Shown here one piece after another: positions 33,448 to 41,341 of a stretch of 64,000 nt of DNA. A program made the translations under genes and the position numbers. How positions within the stretch are numbered: the stretch's first letter is position 1; each line of letters starts with the position of its first letter. Source of the DNA: Clostridia bacterium. GTDB taxonomy: Bacteria > Bacillota > Clostridia > Lachnospirales > Lachnospiraceae. Location: NCBI GenBank assembly GCA_910575245.1, contig CAJTEN010000005.1, positions 1 to 64,000 on the forward strand, written 5' to 3'. The notes beneath the pieces are model-generated. The model ran no database searches and had not been told where the DNA came from. It saw only the letters and a program-made list of their open reading frames with translations.

Positions 33448-33582
33448 GCCGGATTGAAGGCGATGGAGGAGCTGGCGAAGCGGGAAGAAGAGAGAGGGAC
33501 GGCTGGGTATGCGACGGATGGGATTGCGGCAAACGGCGGTGCGGAAACGGCTGGCGGGGAGCATAACAGCTCTCCGCCTTAA
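33448..33582 (+). pseudogene. spmA: spmA 3' fragment 2, internally deleted
   Basis: In-frame AGLKAMEELAKREEERGTAGYATDG matches the start of fragment 1, but the conserved C-terminal block is missing; the frame reads straight into the terminator hairpin (33553-33578, GGCGGGGAG/CTCTCCGCC) and stops at 33582. It begins at the same codon as fragment 1, so both were truncated by the same site-specific event rather than by random deletion. Confidence 0.75.
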
Positions 33583-33610
33583 AAAATGAAGATATTTTAT
33601 GACAATGATT

Positions 33611-34936
33611 TTACCAATGGTAGTCCTTCATATACTCTCCATGCGCTTCGATCAGATCATCGCACAGAGCTACGATCTCATCAACAGATAGCTGTGCAGC
33701 AGTGTGGGGATCCAGCATAGCAGCTTGATAAATATTTTCTTTTTTCCTGGTTACAGCTGCTTCTATGGTCATAAGCTGTGGGTTGATATTGGTCATGTTC
33801 ATGGCTGCCAATTGTACAGGGAGCCGCCCAATCTTGCAGGGATGGATGCCCATATTATCAATCAGACAGGGAACTTCCACACAGGCATCCGAAGGCAGGT
33901 TAAAGATCAGCCCGTCATTGATCACATTTCCGCCGATCTTGTAAGGAACGCCTGTCACAATAGCTTCCATGATATAGGAAGCATATTCACGGGAACGTTC
34001 ATGGGTGACTTTACCGTTGTTTAAAATATCATTTTTTTCTTTTTCCCAGCCTTTGATCTGCTCGATACAGCGGCGGGGATATTCATCTAAAGGAATGTTG
34101 TATTTCTCAATTAATTCTGGCTTATCCGGTTTGATGAACCAAGGGTTGTATTCCGCGTTGTGCTCACTGGACTCTGTGCAATAATAACCCAGGCGGCGGA
34201 TATATTCGTAGCGGACCATGTCTTCGTGTGTTTCCGTGCGGTTTTTTTCGGCAGCCCTTTTCTTGACCTCAGGGTAAAGGTCGTTGCCGTTTTTATCGTA
34301 AAGCTCTAAAAGCCATGCCATGTGATTGATGCCGGCAATGGTTTCTTTACGCCCTTCCAGATATTCGTCCATACCAAGTCCTTTCAAAAGTTTTTCGGAG
34401 CAGACTTGTACACTATGGCAGAGCCCGACGGTTTTAACATTGGTATAACGCTGCATATATCCGGAGAGCATAGCCATAGGGTTGGTGTAATTTAAAAACC
34501 ATGCGTTTGGGCAGACCTGTTCCATATCTTCGGCAAAGCCGCGGAGTACAGGGATAGTGCGCAATGCCCGCATAATTCCGCCGATTCCCAGAGTATCCCC
34601 GATGGTCTGGCGCAGGCCGTATTTCTTTGGGATCTCAAAATCGGTGATGGTACAGGGATCGTAAAATCCCACCTGGATGGCGTTGACCACGAAGTCGGCG
34701 CCGCGGAGCGCTTCTTTACGGTTTTCGACGCCCAGGTACGTTTTGATGTCTGCTTTGCCATCATTGGTGTTTTTGTTGATAGCGCTTAGAATGATCTCTG
34801 ATTCGGAAAGACGCTTCGGGTCAATGTCGTAAAGCGCGATCTCGCTGTCGCGCAGGGCAGGGGTACACATGCAGTCGCCCAGTACATTTCTGGCAAATAC
34901 AGTGCTGCCAGCCCCCATAAAAGTTATTTTTGCCAT
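33611..34936 (-). CDS. melA: GH4 alpha-galactosidase/alpha-glucosidase
   Basis: 441 residues. Rossmann NAD-binding start ITFMGAGSTVF, then GHF4 features: ITDFEIPKKYGLRQTIGDT, NYTNPMAMLSGYMQR, GLCHSVQ (Cys and His of the Mn site) and AGINHMAWLL. GH4 enzymes hydrolyse alpha-galactosides such as melibiose by an NAD+/Mn2+-dependent oxidation-elimination. It is cytoplasmic (no signal). The divergent AraC gene at 35151 is its probable activator and a decayed GH36 gene lies nearby, supporting alpha-galactoside use over alpha-glucoside. Confidence 0.88.
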   Translation of the reverse strand: MAKITFMGAGSTVFARNVLGDCMCTPALRDSEIALYDIDPKRLSESEIILSAINKNTNDGKADIKTYLGVENRKEALRGADFVVNAIQVGFYDPCTITDFEIPKKYGLRQTIGDTLGIGGIMRALRTIPVLRGFAEDMEQVCPNAWFLNYTNPMAMLSGYMQRYTNVKTVGLCHSVQVCSEKLLKGLGMDEYLEGRKETIAGINHMAWLLELYDKNGNDLYPEVKKRAAEKNRTETHEDMVRYEYIRRLGYYCTESSEHNAEYNPWFIKPDKPELIEKYNIPLDEYPRRCIEQIKGWEKEKNDILNNGKVTHERSREYASYIMEAIVTGVPYKIGGNVINDGLIFNLPSDACVEVPCLIDNMGIHPCKIGRLPVQLAAMNMTNINPQLMTIEAAVTRKKENIYQAAMLDPHTAAQLSVDEIVALCDDLIEAHGEYMKDYHW

Positions 34937-35086
34937 AGTTTCCTCTTTTCTGCCGCCACAGGCAGCAAAGTGTGCCGTGCTGTTAGCAGCTAATAATTTT
35001 TCATGATAATTTATTATAAAAAGAACCTGTGGGGATTACCAGGGGTTTTGTTTCGAAAAAATAGGAAAAATGTTGCATGTATGTTG

Positions 35087-35115
35087 TTGTATGGGGAATG
35101 GGAACGGGCTATAAT
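35087..35115 (+). promoter_or_regulatory. Promoter of the AraC gene
   Basis: TTGTAT (35087-35092), 17-bp spacer, TATAAT (35110-35115), 36 bp upstream of ATG 35151. The 215-bp gap to the divergent melA gene must hold both promoters and the activator site; no clear repeat was identified. Confidence 0.6.
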
Positions 35116-35150
35116 GAAAAAAAGATAACAATTTGCAGGATGTGGTAAGT

Positions 35151-35978
35151 ATGGGGAATAAAAGGTTGGAGCAAAAAGAATATTTCCGGGAGAGCCGTTC
35201 CGGGGATGCGTTGGCGTTTTACTTTTGCGGATGGGAAAGATGTGCGCCGGAACATACTTTTGGCCCGGCAGTCCGCCCTCATTTCCTGTTTCATTTCATC
35301 CTTTCAGGGCGCGGGTTTTACGAGAGAGCAGGGGAACGCAGGGAGCTGAAAGCCGGGCAGGGGTTTTTGATCCTTCCGGGTGAGTCTACTTATTATGGCG
35401 CGGATAAAGAGGAGCCCTGGGAATATTGTTGGATTGGCTTTAACGGGGCGGAAGCGGGGAATATTTTGAAGGAATGTGGGCTTGATGCAGACAATCTGAT
35501 TTATGAGGACCACAGCGGCGGGCTTTTAGGACGGCAAATGCTCCTTCTGGTGGATTCGTTTAGCCAGCCTGGGGCAAATAATTACACGCTTTTGGGGCAA
35601 TTATACCTGAGCCTTTCTTATATGGTACAAAAGCAGCCGGGCGGGCAGTCGGTGGTTCAGGGTTATGTAAACCATGCAATAGACTTTATCCACAATAATT
35701 TTGGTTATGAGATTGGTGTGGCGGAGATTGCCCGTGCAGTGGGGGTTGACCGTACTTATCTTTACCGGATCTTTTGCAAACAGGTGGGCCAATCTCCAAA
35801 AGAATATCTGACCGCTTACCGTCTGCGGACAGCGGCTGGAATGTTAGCAGCCTCTTCGCTGACAGTGACAGAGACTGCTTTATCATGCGGCTTCAAGGAT
35901 GCATCTTTGTTTGGTAAGCAATTCCGGGCGGTTTTTGGGTGTAGTGCCTCAGAGTACCGGAAGCGGCAGCGGCGATAG
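35151..35978 (+). CDS. AraC-family regulator of alpha-galactoside genes
   Basis: 275 residues from ATG 35151 (an in-frame TTG at 35133 is possible). N-terminal cupin-like sugar-binding domain (HFLFHFILSGRGFYERAGER, LILPGESTYYGADKEEPWEYCWIGFNG); C-terminal double HTH (about 175-275), with IGVAEIARAVGVDRTYLYRIFCKQVGQSPKEYL and ETALSCGFKDASLFGKQFRAVFG. Divergent from melA and upstream of the GH36 remnant, it is best read as a RafR/MelR-like activator. Confidence 0.85.
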   Translation: MGNKRLEQKEYFRESRSGDALAFYFCGWERCAPEHTFGPAVRPHFLFHFILSGRGFYERAGERRELKAGQGFLILPGESTYYGADKEEPWEYCWIGFNGAEAGNILKECGLDADNLIYEDHSGGLLGRQMLLLVDSFSQPGANNYTLLGQLYLSLSYMVQKQPGGQSVVQGYVNHAIDFIHNNFGYEIGVAEIARAVGVDRTYLYRIFCKQVGQSPKEYLTAYRLRTAAGMLAASSLTVTETALSCGFKDASLFGKQFRAVFGCSASEYRKRQRR

Positions 35979-36051
35979 AGAAAAATTTGTGTTGGTTTTG
36001 TAACAGATTAAATCATTATTAGGAAGGAAGAGATAGTCGTGTACAAAATTC

Positions 36052-36731
36052 TATGTTCCGCAGATATGATGCAGTGACAACACCGATCCGATCGAATGCA
36101 TTAAAATCCAGTATGGAACCTCTTTCGGCTATCCTCTGTGTACGGTGGGGGCACATGTATCCAAAAGCCCAAATGAAATGACGAAAAGAGCCACACCGTT
36201 AGAGACAAGAGCAATCGTTGCGATGGCAGGAAGCTTAGGATTTGAACTGGACGTGAATGAGATGTCTGTGGAAGAAAAAGCAGTTGTAAAAAGACAGATT
36301 GATACTTTTAAAGAAAAATACGACCTGTTCCAAAACGGCCTCTACTATCGGCTGACAGACCCGTTTGAACAGGAAGACTATCATGCCTGGGAAATTGTAT
36401 CGGAAGACAGGAGCGAGGCGCTGGTCAGTGCCGCGACCATGCATGCGGGGTATAATTACCCGTCGTATATTCTGAAAGTCAGAGGGCTGAAAGAAGACGC
36501 CTGGTATCGTCTGGACGATCAGATTCTTCCCGGACAGGCGTGGATGGAAGCCGGTATCCTGCTGCCGAGGCAGGGAGAATATGAAAGCTGCATGTTTCAT
36601 TTAAAAGAGGCAGAGAATTCCCGAATTGTCAGGCTCTGGGCGGTGAAAAACTTTTGGTTATGTACAATAATGATTACGGTGAACTGACAGAGATTGGAGA
36701 CAGCGGTATATTTTGCGCATACAGGAGATAA
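36052..36731 (+). pseudogene. GH36 alpha-galactosidase C-terminal remnant
   Basis: Clear GH36 C-terminal sequence: YVPQI(stop)CSDNTDPIE, QYGTSFGYPLCTVGAHVS, MAGSLGFELDVN. It carries a TGA (36067-36069) where the family has Trp (TGG) and a frameshift near 36650, after which MYNNDYGELTEIGDSGIF ends at 36731. The N-terminal ~500 residues are absent, although an AGGAAGGAAG ribosome site survives at 36021-36030. A former operon partner of the AraC gene, now dead. Confidence 0.85.
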
Positions 36732-36799
36732 CTTCGGACTGCCTGATATGAGGATTTAAGTGTAATTATAGTAAATAAAATTTCTTATATCGTTAACTA

Positions 36800-36860
36800 C
36801 AAGACGAAAAGATTTTCCAAGGCGTCAAAGGACACTGCCTAAGAAAATCTTTTTGTCTTG
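36800..36860. terminator. Long hairpin between convergent genes
   Basis: 18-bp arms CAAGACGAAAAGATTTTC and GAAAATCTTTTTGTCTTG (one G-U), 25-nt loop, between the GH36 remnant and the hemerythrin gene; A/T-rich flanks allow termination in both directions. Confidence 0.65.
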
Positions 36861-36892
36861 AAGAATCTTTGCGGACGTCGCAATCTGTCGCT

Positions 36893-37774
36893 TTATTCTG
36901 CTTTTACACAAAAGGCAAAATAACCATGCCCGGTATTCAGCAGCAGACTGTAGTCAAAAAGCTCCAGATAGAATGTCTTTCTGAACTGTTCCGGCGTCAG
37001 GAAATGGCTGTTCTCCAATTGATATTGCGAGGACAGGTTACAATGTATGCCAAGCTGTTTCAAGATCCGTATTGAAAGTTCTTTGCCGGTATTCATGACA
37101 AGTCTGTCCATTTTTGTCAGCGGCATATCCAGCATATCACCGACAGCTCCCAGTACAAGGCTCTCTTCCAGAAGCATGTAAATATGCATCTTCTTTTTGG
37201 CTGTTGAAGAGTATGTCAACTGGATAATCAGACTATTTCCAAAGTCCTCTCCGCTGTAATACTCGCTTACGATTTCTGTCTGTAATCTGAAAATTTCCTG
37301 TATGGTGACAGTCAGCGCACTTTCCAGGGCATCCATATCGGCACCGGCATTGTCTATTTTCCATTTGTTCGAAATTCTGCCCGTAATGGCACGGTCTTCA
37401 ATCAGAATGTGGACGGTAAGCCATCCAAGACAGATGCCAAGAAAATGGTGGATAGATTCCTGGGAATAGTTTGATTTGGTAAGATCTTTTTCCAGTGCCG
37501 GAAGTGTTTTATACCGCATGTCATCATGCAGGTGCTTGTGTATTTCATACCCTTTATAACCGATTGACTGCATATAGGCTTCTTCGTCGGTAAAGTGTTC
37601 TATCGTATAATTTTTAAAATATTTGATACCCTCGGCACATGCCCATTGCCCGTTGTGCTCATCTTTGCTCAGGTGGATTAGTTTACGTACGATTGAAAAA
37701 AGCTTTCGGTGTGCATTGTCGATGGAATCAACTCCGATGTTAAACCGTTTGTCCCATTCAGCTTCTTTAGACAT
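36893..37774 (-). CDS. Bacteriohemerythrin with CheX-like C-terminal domain
   Basis: 293 residues from ATG 37774 (AAGGAG upstream; an in-frame start at 37822 lacks one). Residues 1-130 are a hemerythrin: DNAHRKLF, IEHFTDEEAYM, IHKHLHDDM and GWLTVHILIEDRAI give the His/Glu/Asp ligands of a di-iron O2-binding site. The C-terminal ~150 residues (GNSLIIQLTYSSTAKKKMHI, GAVGDMLDMPLTKMDRLVMN, then GKELSIRILKQLG) resemble CheX/CheC-type phosphatase or sensor domains. No membrane helix is seen. A cytoplasmic O2/redox sensor acting in signalling is likely; the C-terminal call is tentative. Confidence 0.75.
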   Translation of the reverse strand: MSKEAEWDKRFNIGVDSIDNAHRKLFSIVRKLIHLSKDEHNGQWACAEGIKYFKNYTIEHFTDEEAYMQSIGYKGYEIHKHLHDDMRYKTLPALEKDLTKSNYSQESIHHFLGICLGWLTVHILIEDRAITGRISNKWKIDNAGADMDALESALTVTIQEIFRLQTEIVSEYYSGEDFGNSLIIQLTYSSTAKKKMHIYMLLEESLVLGAVGDMLDMPLTKMDRLVMNTGKELSIRILKQLGIHCNLSSQYQLENSHFLTPEQFRKTFYLELFDYSLLLNTGHGYFAFCVKAE

Positions 37775-37977
37775 GTTACTCCTTGACCAGATGGGAATTA
37801 CCCCATGATTGTTGTTCTGCAAACCATCAGGCAGACCGCGGCAGCCGTCTGTATTCTGTACCCGAATTCCCTGTGCAGATATTCCGGTCTGCTTTCACGG
37901 GAATGCTGCAGCGTCGGCCAGGATTTCAGAACAGGTTTGTTAATAGTATATGTCGAAGAAGGGTAAATGGTGTCAGT

Positions 37978-38259
37978 TTATGCGGAGGGAAGTTTATGAT
38001 TTATCTGTGGGAATAAAAATGTCACCATCGTACTCGCATCGGGAATGCTGTGTATCTTCAGCCCATATTCTTCGCCGTAAATCAGTTGAAGACGTTCATG
38101 CATATTCTCTAACCCATATCCGCCGGATTCAGTCATAAGGAGTGTTTCTGCCTTTTCAGGCGGAATACAAAGCCCGTTATCCAGAATCGTGAAATGAATC
38201 TGATGCATCACATTGGAGATCGTTAAGAATAACTTGCCGCGTCTGGATTTATTGTGCAA
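37978..38259 (-). pseudogene. Sensor-kinase C-terminal (HATPase) fragment
   Basis: Minus-strand frame with the end of a YesM/LytS-type HATPase domain: HFTILDNGLCIPPEKAE, then GGYGLENMHERLQLIYGEEYGL and a final strand. The N box, His box and membrane part are missing and there is no credible start, so this is the residue of a deleted two-component kinase. The sequence on both sides (37775-37977 and 38260-38417) shows nothing I recognise. Confidence 0.7.
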
Positions 38260-38417
38260 TGACGCACCGCAGGTTCTCTTAAGCTATTCTGACCAGGGAT
38301 TTGGAAAACTTTCGCAGGGTATTGAAATGCTGGTCAAGCGGGTTAAGTTGCTTCTACAGTACAAGAGACTTCCGCTCCCCGAAATGGCGGGGAAAGGTAT
38401 TTCGGGGAGAGAAGTCA

Positions 38418-39326
38418 TCAGATGGGTGTATTTTCGTTATTCTCTGTCTTATTAAGAACTTCTGCGGGATCGTACCCGTGCATTTTCATCCATTCATGAA
38501 GAGCATTAATTTGGGCGGCCTGCGATTTAATCTGGTCAATCTGCGAATCCATTATATGCTGAATGCCAAGCTGTGTACGATAATGATCCTCTCTGGCTTC
38601 ACATTCCATACGGATACGTTCCTCCTGACTGAGTTGATGAACGGTTGCAGACGCTTCTGCCATATATTCATTATTTTGTGAAAGCATATTGAGCTCCTCC
38701 CAGGTAGTAGCTTTGAAAAGACGCGCCCAGTAGTCAAGCTGCCAGGACTTGTCTTCAGCGGTTGCGAGATCTGTATGGGTTAAGTCTAACACAGAAAGAC
38801 GGAGTTTGTCACTATATAAAGAATAATTTTTAACATTTAATAATTGATAGGTGGCATAGAATTCCGGATGCTCAGGAAAAAGGGTGAAATTCAGAAGACC
38901 TATCTGTATGACCGGCTTTACAGCCTGATATGCTTCTCCGGATTGCAGATTGTTGAAATTTCTGCAAAGATAACTCAAAGACCGTTCTGCCCAGTTGTGC
39001 TGATTGATTACCTGCATTTCCAAGTTGATGAGTGTATGGTTATTCAGGATTACCTTGATATCCAGAATAAAAGTTTTATCTGTGACAGAAGAACCCAGCT
39101 CGATAGGATTGGTGATTTCTACGGAATTGATTTCCGCAGAGCTAAGGTGCAGGAGTGAACTGATCAGTCCCTTCAGCACCTTATTGTTTTGCTGTAAAAG
39201 AGCACGGAACAGGTAATCGTTTGTCATAGGGATGACGAGTGGACCGGATGCAGGAAATGCCGCGCTCTGGCCGGTATTACCGGAAACAGTAGAAAATAAT
39301 GGTTCAGATGTCGGGATGTGTTTCAT
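38418..39326 (-). CDS. Rpn-family nuclease/transposase-like protein
   Basis: 302 residues from ATG 39326 (AAGGA 7 nt upstream; an in-frame ATG at 39356 is less likely). PMTNDYLFRALLQQNNKVLKGLISSLL begins the PD-(D/E)XK core, followed by FILDIKVILNNHTLINLEMQ, which supplies D-x(n)-E-x-Q. A C-terminal helical region contains QIDQIKSQAAQINALHEWMK. Such Rpn proteins are numerous in Lachnospiraceae; the family is associated with recombination. It stands alone in its region. Confidence 0.78.
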   Translation of the reverse strand: MKHIPTSEPLFSTVSGNTGQSAAFPASGPLVIPMTNDYLFRALLQQNNKVLKGLISSLLHLSSAEINSVEITNPIELGSSVTDKTFILDIKVILNNHTLINLEMQVINQHNWAERSLSYLCRNFNNLQSGEAYQAVKPVIQIGLLNFTLFPEHPEFYATYQLLNVKNYSLYSDKLRLSVLDLTHTDLATAEDKSWQLDYWARLFKATTWEELNMLSQNNEYMAEASATVHQLSQEERIRMECEAREDHYRTQLGIQHIMDSQIDQIKSQAAQINALHEWMKMHGYDPAEVLNKTENNENTPI

Positions 39327-39610
39327 AGATGTGTCCTTTCCTTGGCTTTGATTCATTCAGATGCCTTAACTAACGTGCAGATCTGAAGATAAGATGTAAT
39401 AGATAAAATAGAATGATATTTATAGGTAATTTATAACATATAAGCAGATCAAAAACAAGAAATTTGATGACGGATATATGTAGAAAAAAGAGAGGGGGAT
39501 GGCCGCCTGAGGGCAGTATAGGTAACAAAATATTGACTAAAAGAATGCTATTAGAGAAAAATAATACGATATATAGTATTGTGCATATTGCAAGCCATCT
39601 GTTGTCTCTT

Positions 39611-39660
39611 ATTATAGTTATAGTAAACGACATAACAAATTTCTGTTTCCGGCTTTTGCA
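39611..39660. repeat. Dispersed 50-bp intergenic repeat, copy 1
   Basis: 45 of 50 positions match 61131-61180 in the same orientation, including TAGTAAACGAC and CTGTTTCCGGC. Both copies lie upstream of a minus-strand gene. Confidence 0.65.
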
Positions 39661-39743
39661 AGACCGACAGCAATATTTTTAGTGTTATTAATTGTGGAAG
39701 AGCAGACTGAAAAGAATATGGAGCGCGTGAGACAACGTTCGCC

Positions 39744-39910
39744 ACTGGTATAATCCACAATAATTACCCGCCCCTTTCACTTGTCTGAATTTCCATCTGC
39801 CGCGTCAGCTTCAATCGACGATGCTACCGGCATCGCCTCATTCAGCTTCCTTGCATATGAAAATTTATCCTGCGTGTAAGGGCTCGGTAATTATCGTGGA
39901 TTATACTGGT
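39744..39910. repeat. Imperfect inverted repeat with ~107-bp centre
   Basis: Arms 39744-39773 and 39881-39910 match at 24 of 30 positions when inverted (shared GTATAATCCAC and ATAATTACC). Otherwise the 39357-40063 gap holds only the 50-bp dispersed repeat and no gene I can support; the frame 39821-40063 upstream of the kinase has no ribosome site. Confidence 0.5.
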
Positions 39911-40063
39911 GCTTGTATAAAAGCCGTTGACTTTTTTGAAAATAATATTTACATTGAATTTAAGAAAGATATCATTGATAAGCGGAGTTTGCCAGAGCCT
40001 GGAAGGAATGTGCAGATATGCTTGTACCCAAATTCGCAGGCTGAGCAAGAATGGAGGACTAAT

Positions 40064-40969
40064 ATGACTACGCCACAGTGTTTTATTTCATTGGAGAATG
40101 CGCTCTGTTCACTTTTTGGAGAAGGAACAGAAATCGAACAGAGCTGCCGGATTTCCGGCGGTGACATAAATGAAGCGTATGGATTGACGTTGACCGACGG
40201 TAAGCGTATCTTCATGAAATCCAACACAAAGGAAAATCTGCCTTTGTTTACCGCAGAAGCTGTCGGGCTGAATGCCATTGCCCGGACAAAGGCCATTGGC
40301 ACACCGCGTATTCTTGGCGTTGGAACCGATGAGGAAAGAGGGGGATATTCTTTTTTGCTGCTGGAGTTTATCTCCGGTAAAAACCGAGGCAGAAATTACT
40401 GGGAAGACTTTGCTGTACAGCTGGCCGGTATGCATCGGGCGTCAACGGACGGCCTGGTTTCAGGCGGAACCTATGGTTTCGGCGGTGATAATTATATTGG
40501 CAGGCACAGGCAGGTCAATACAGGGGGTGAGAGTTGGATAAGCTTCTTTCGGGACTGTCGTCTTGAGCCGCAGTTTCAGGATGCTGTCCGGTATTTTGAC
40601 AGAGAAGATCGGAAAAGGATAGGCTGCTTCCTGGACCACATGGGTGAGATTCTTGTGGAACCTGAATATCCGTCCCTGCTGCATGGGGATTTGTGGGCAG
40701 GGAATGTGATCACGGGAAATGACGGCAAGGCCTGGCTGATTGATCCGGCAGTTTATGTGGGGCACGCAGAGGCGGATCTTGCAATGACAGAGCTTTTCGG
40801 GGGATTTCCGCCAGCTTTTTATGATGCCTATCAGGAAGCGGCGCCTCTGCAGCCGGGGTATGAACGCCGGCGTGACGTGTATAATCTTTATCATCTCTTA
40901 AACCACCTGAATATGTTCGGCAGGATGTATCTTCCGGAGGTGAAACGGATTGTGGGGAAGTTCAGCTGA
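40064..40969 (+). CDS. Fructosamine-3-kinase-family protein
   Basis: 301 residues from ATG 40064 (GGAGGA upstream). SCRISGGDINEAYGLTLTDGKRIFMKSN gives the nucleotide loop and Lys; LLHGDLWAGNVI is the Brenner catalytic loop (HGDxxxxN); LIDPAVYVGHAEADLAM supplies the metal-binding Asp, followed by ELFGGFP as in fructosamine/ketosamine kinases. It phosphorylates glycated amines, allowing deglycation. It is single-gene; a 30-bp inverted repeat lies upstream. Confidence 0.88.
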   Translation: MTTPQCFISLENALCSLFGEGTEIEQSCRISGGDINEAYGLTLTDGKRIFMKSNTKENLPLFTAEAVGLNAIARTKAIGTPRILGVGTDEERGGYSFLLLEFISGKNRGRNYWEDFAVQLAGMHRASTDGLVSGGTYGFGGDNYIGRHRQVNTGGESWISFFRDCRLEPQFQDAVRYFDREDRKRIGCFLDHMGEILVEPEYPSLLHGDLWAGNVITGNDGKAWLIDPAVYVGHAEADLAMTELFGGFPPAFYDAYQEAAPLQPGYERRRDVYNLYHLLNHLNMFGRMYLPEVKRIVGKFS

Positions 40970-41180
40970 CTTTCACGCATTTACGACCTGCTAAAGTGGA
41001 TTATGAGAGCGGTACCATGACGAATGAAAACCAAAGAAGGCAGACAGGCAGAAAGGGAATCTAAGACGGAGGGCGAAGGATTTATTTACGGCCGGTGCGG
41101 AAATGGGGTATCCCATTCATCTGCCTGGGAACCCGGCAGGACTATGGTAGAGGCCTGTCGATACAGGAAAGACAGAGGAT

Positions 41181-41203
41181 GCCCCGCAGCAAAACTGCGG
41201 GGC
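41181..41203 (+). terminator. Hairpin downstream of the kinase gene
   Basis: Perfect 9-bp stem GCCCCGCAG/CTGCGGGGC with a 5-nt loop, then GGTCTGTTTCT; the U-tract is weak. It lies in the 372-bp gap 40970-41341, which has no supportable gene. Confidence 0.5.
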
Positions 41204-41277
41204 GGTCTGTTTCTACAATATAGAGAAAAAATCTCTCTGTTTATGAACTGGTATGCTTATCATTCACCTGTTATATT

Positions 41278-41295
41278 ATTAACAGCCTGTCGCAA
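41278..41295. promoter_or_regulatory. Operator-like palindrome before ABC exporter
   Basis: CTGTTA-TATTAT-TAACAG, a perfect 6-bp dyad with a promoter-like centre (TATATT/TATTAT), 47 bp upstream of the exporter start. The XRE protein encoded at the operon's end is a candidate ligand. Confidence 0.4.
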
Positions 41296-41341
41296 GCAGG
41301 TTAGGCTTCGGGTGAATAAAAGGACTGGGGAGTCAGGAGAG

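Noticed and set aside
39821-40063. N-terminal extension of the fructosamine kinase
   Set aside because: The frame is open but the family's N-terminus and a GGAGGA site both fit ATG 40064.
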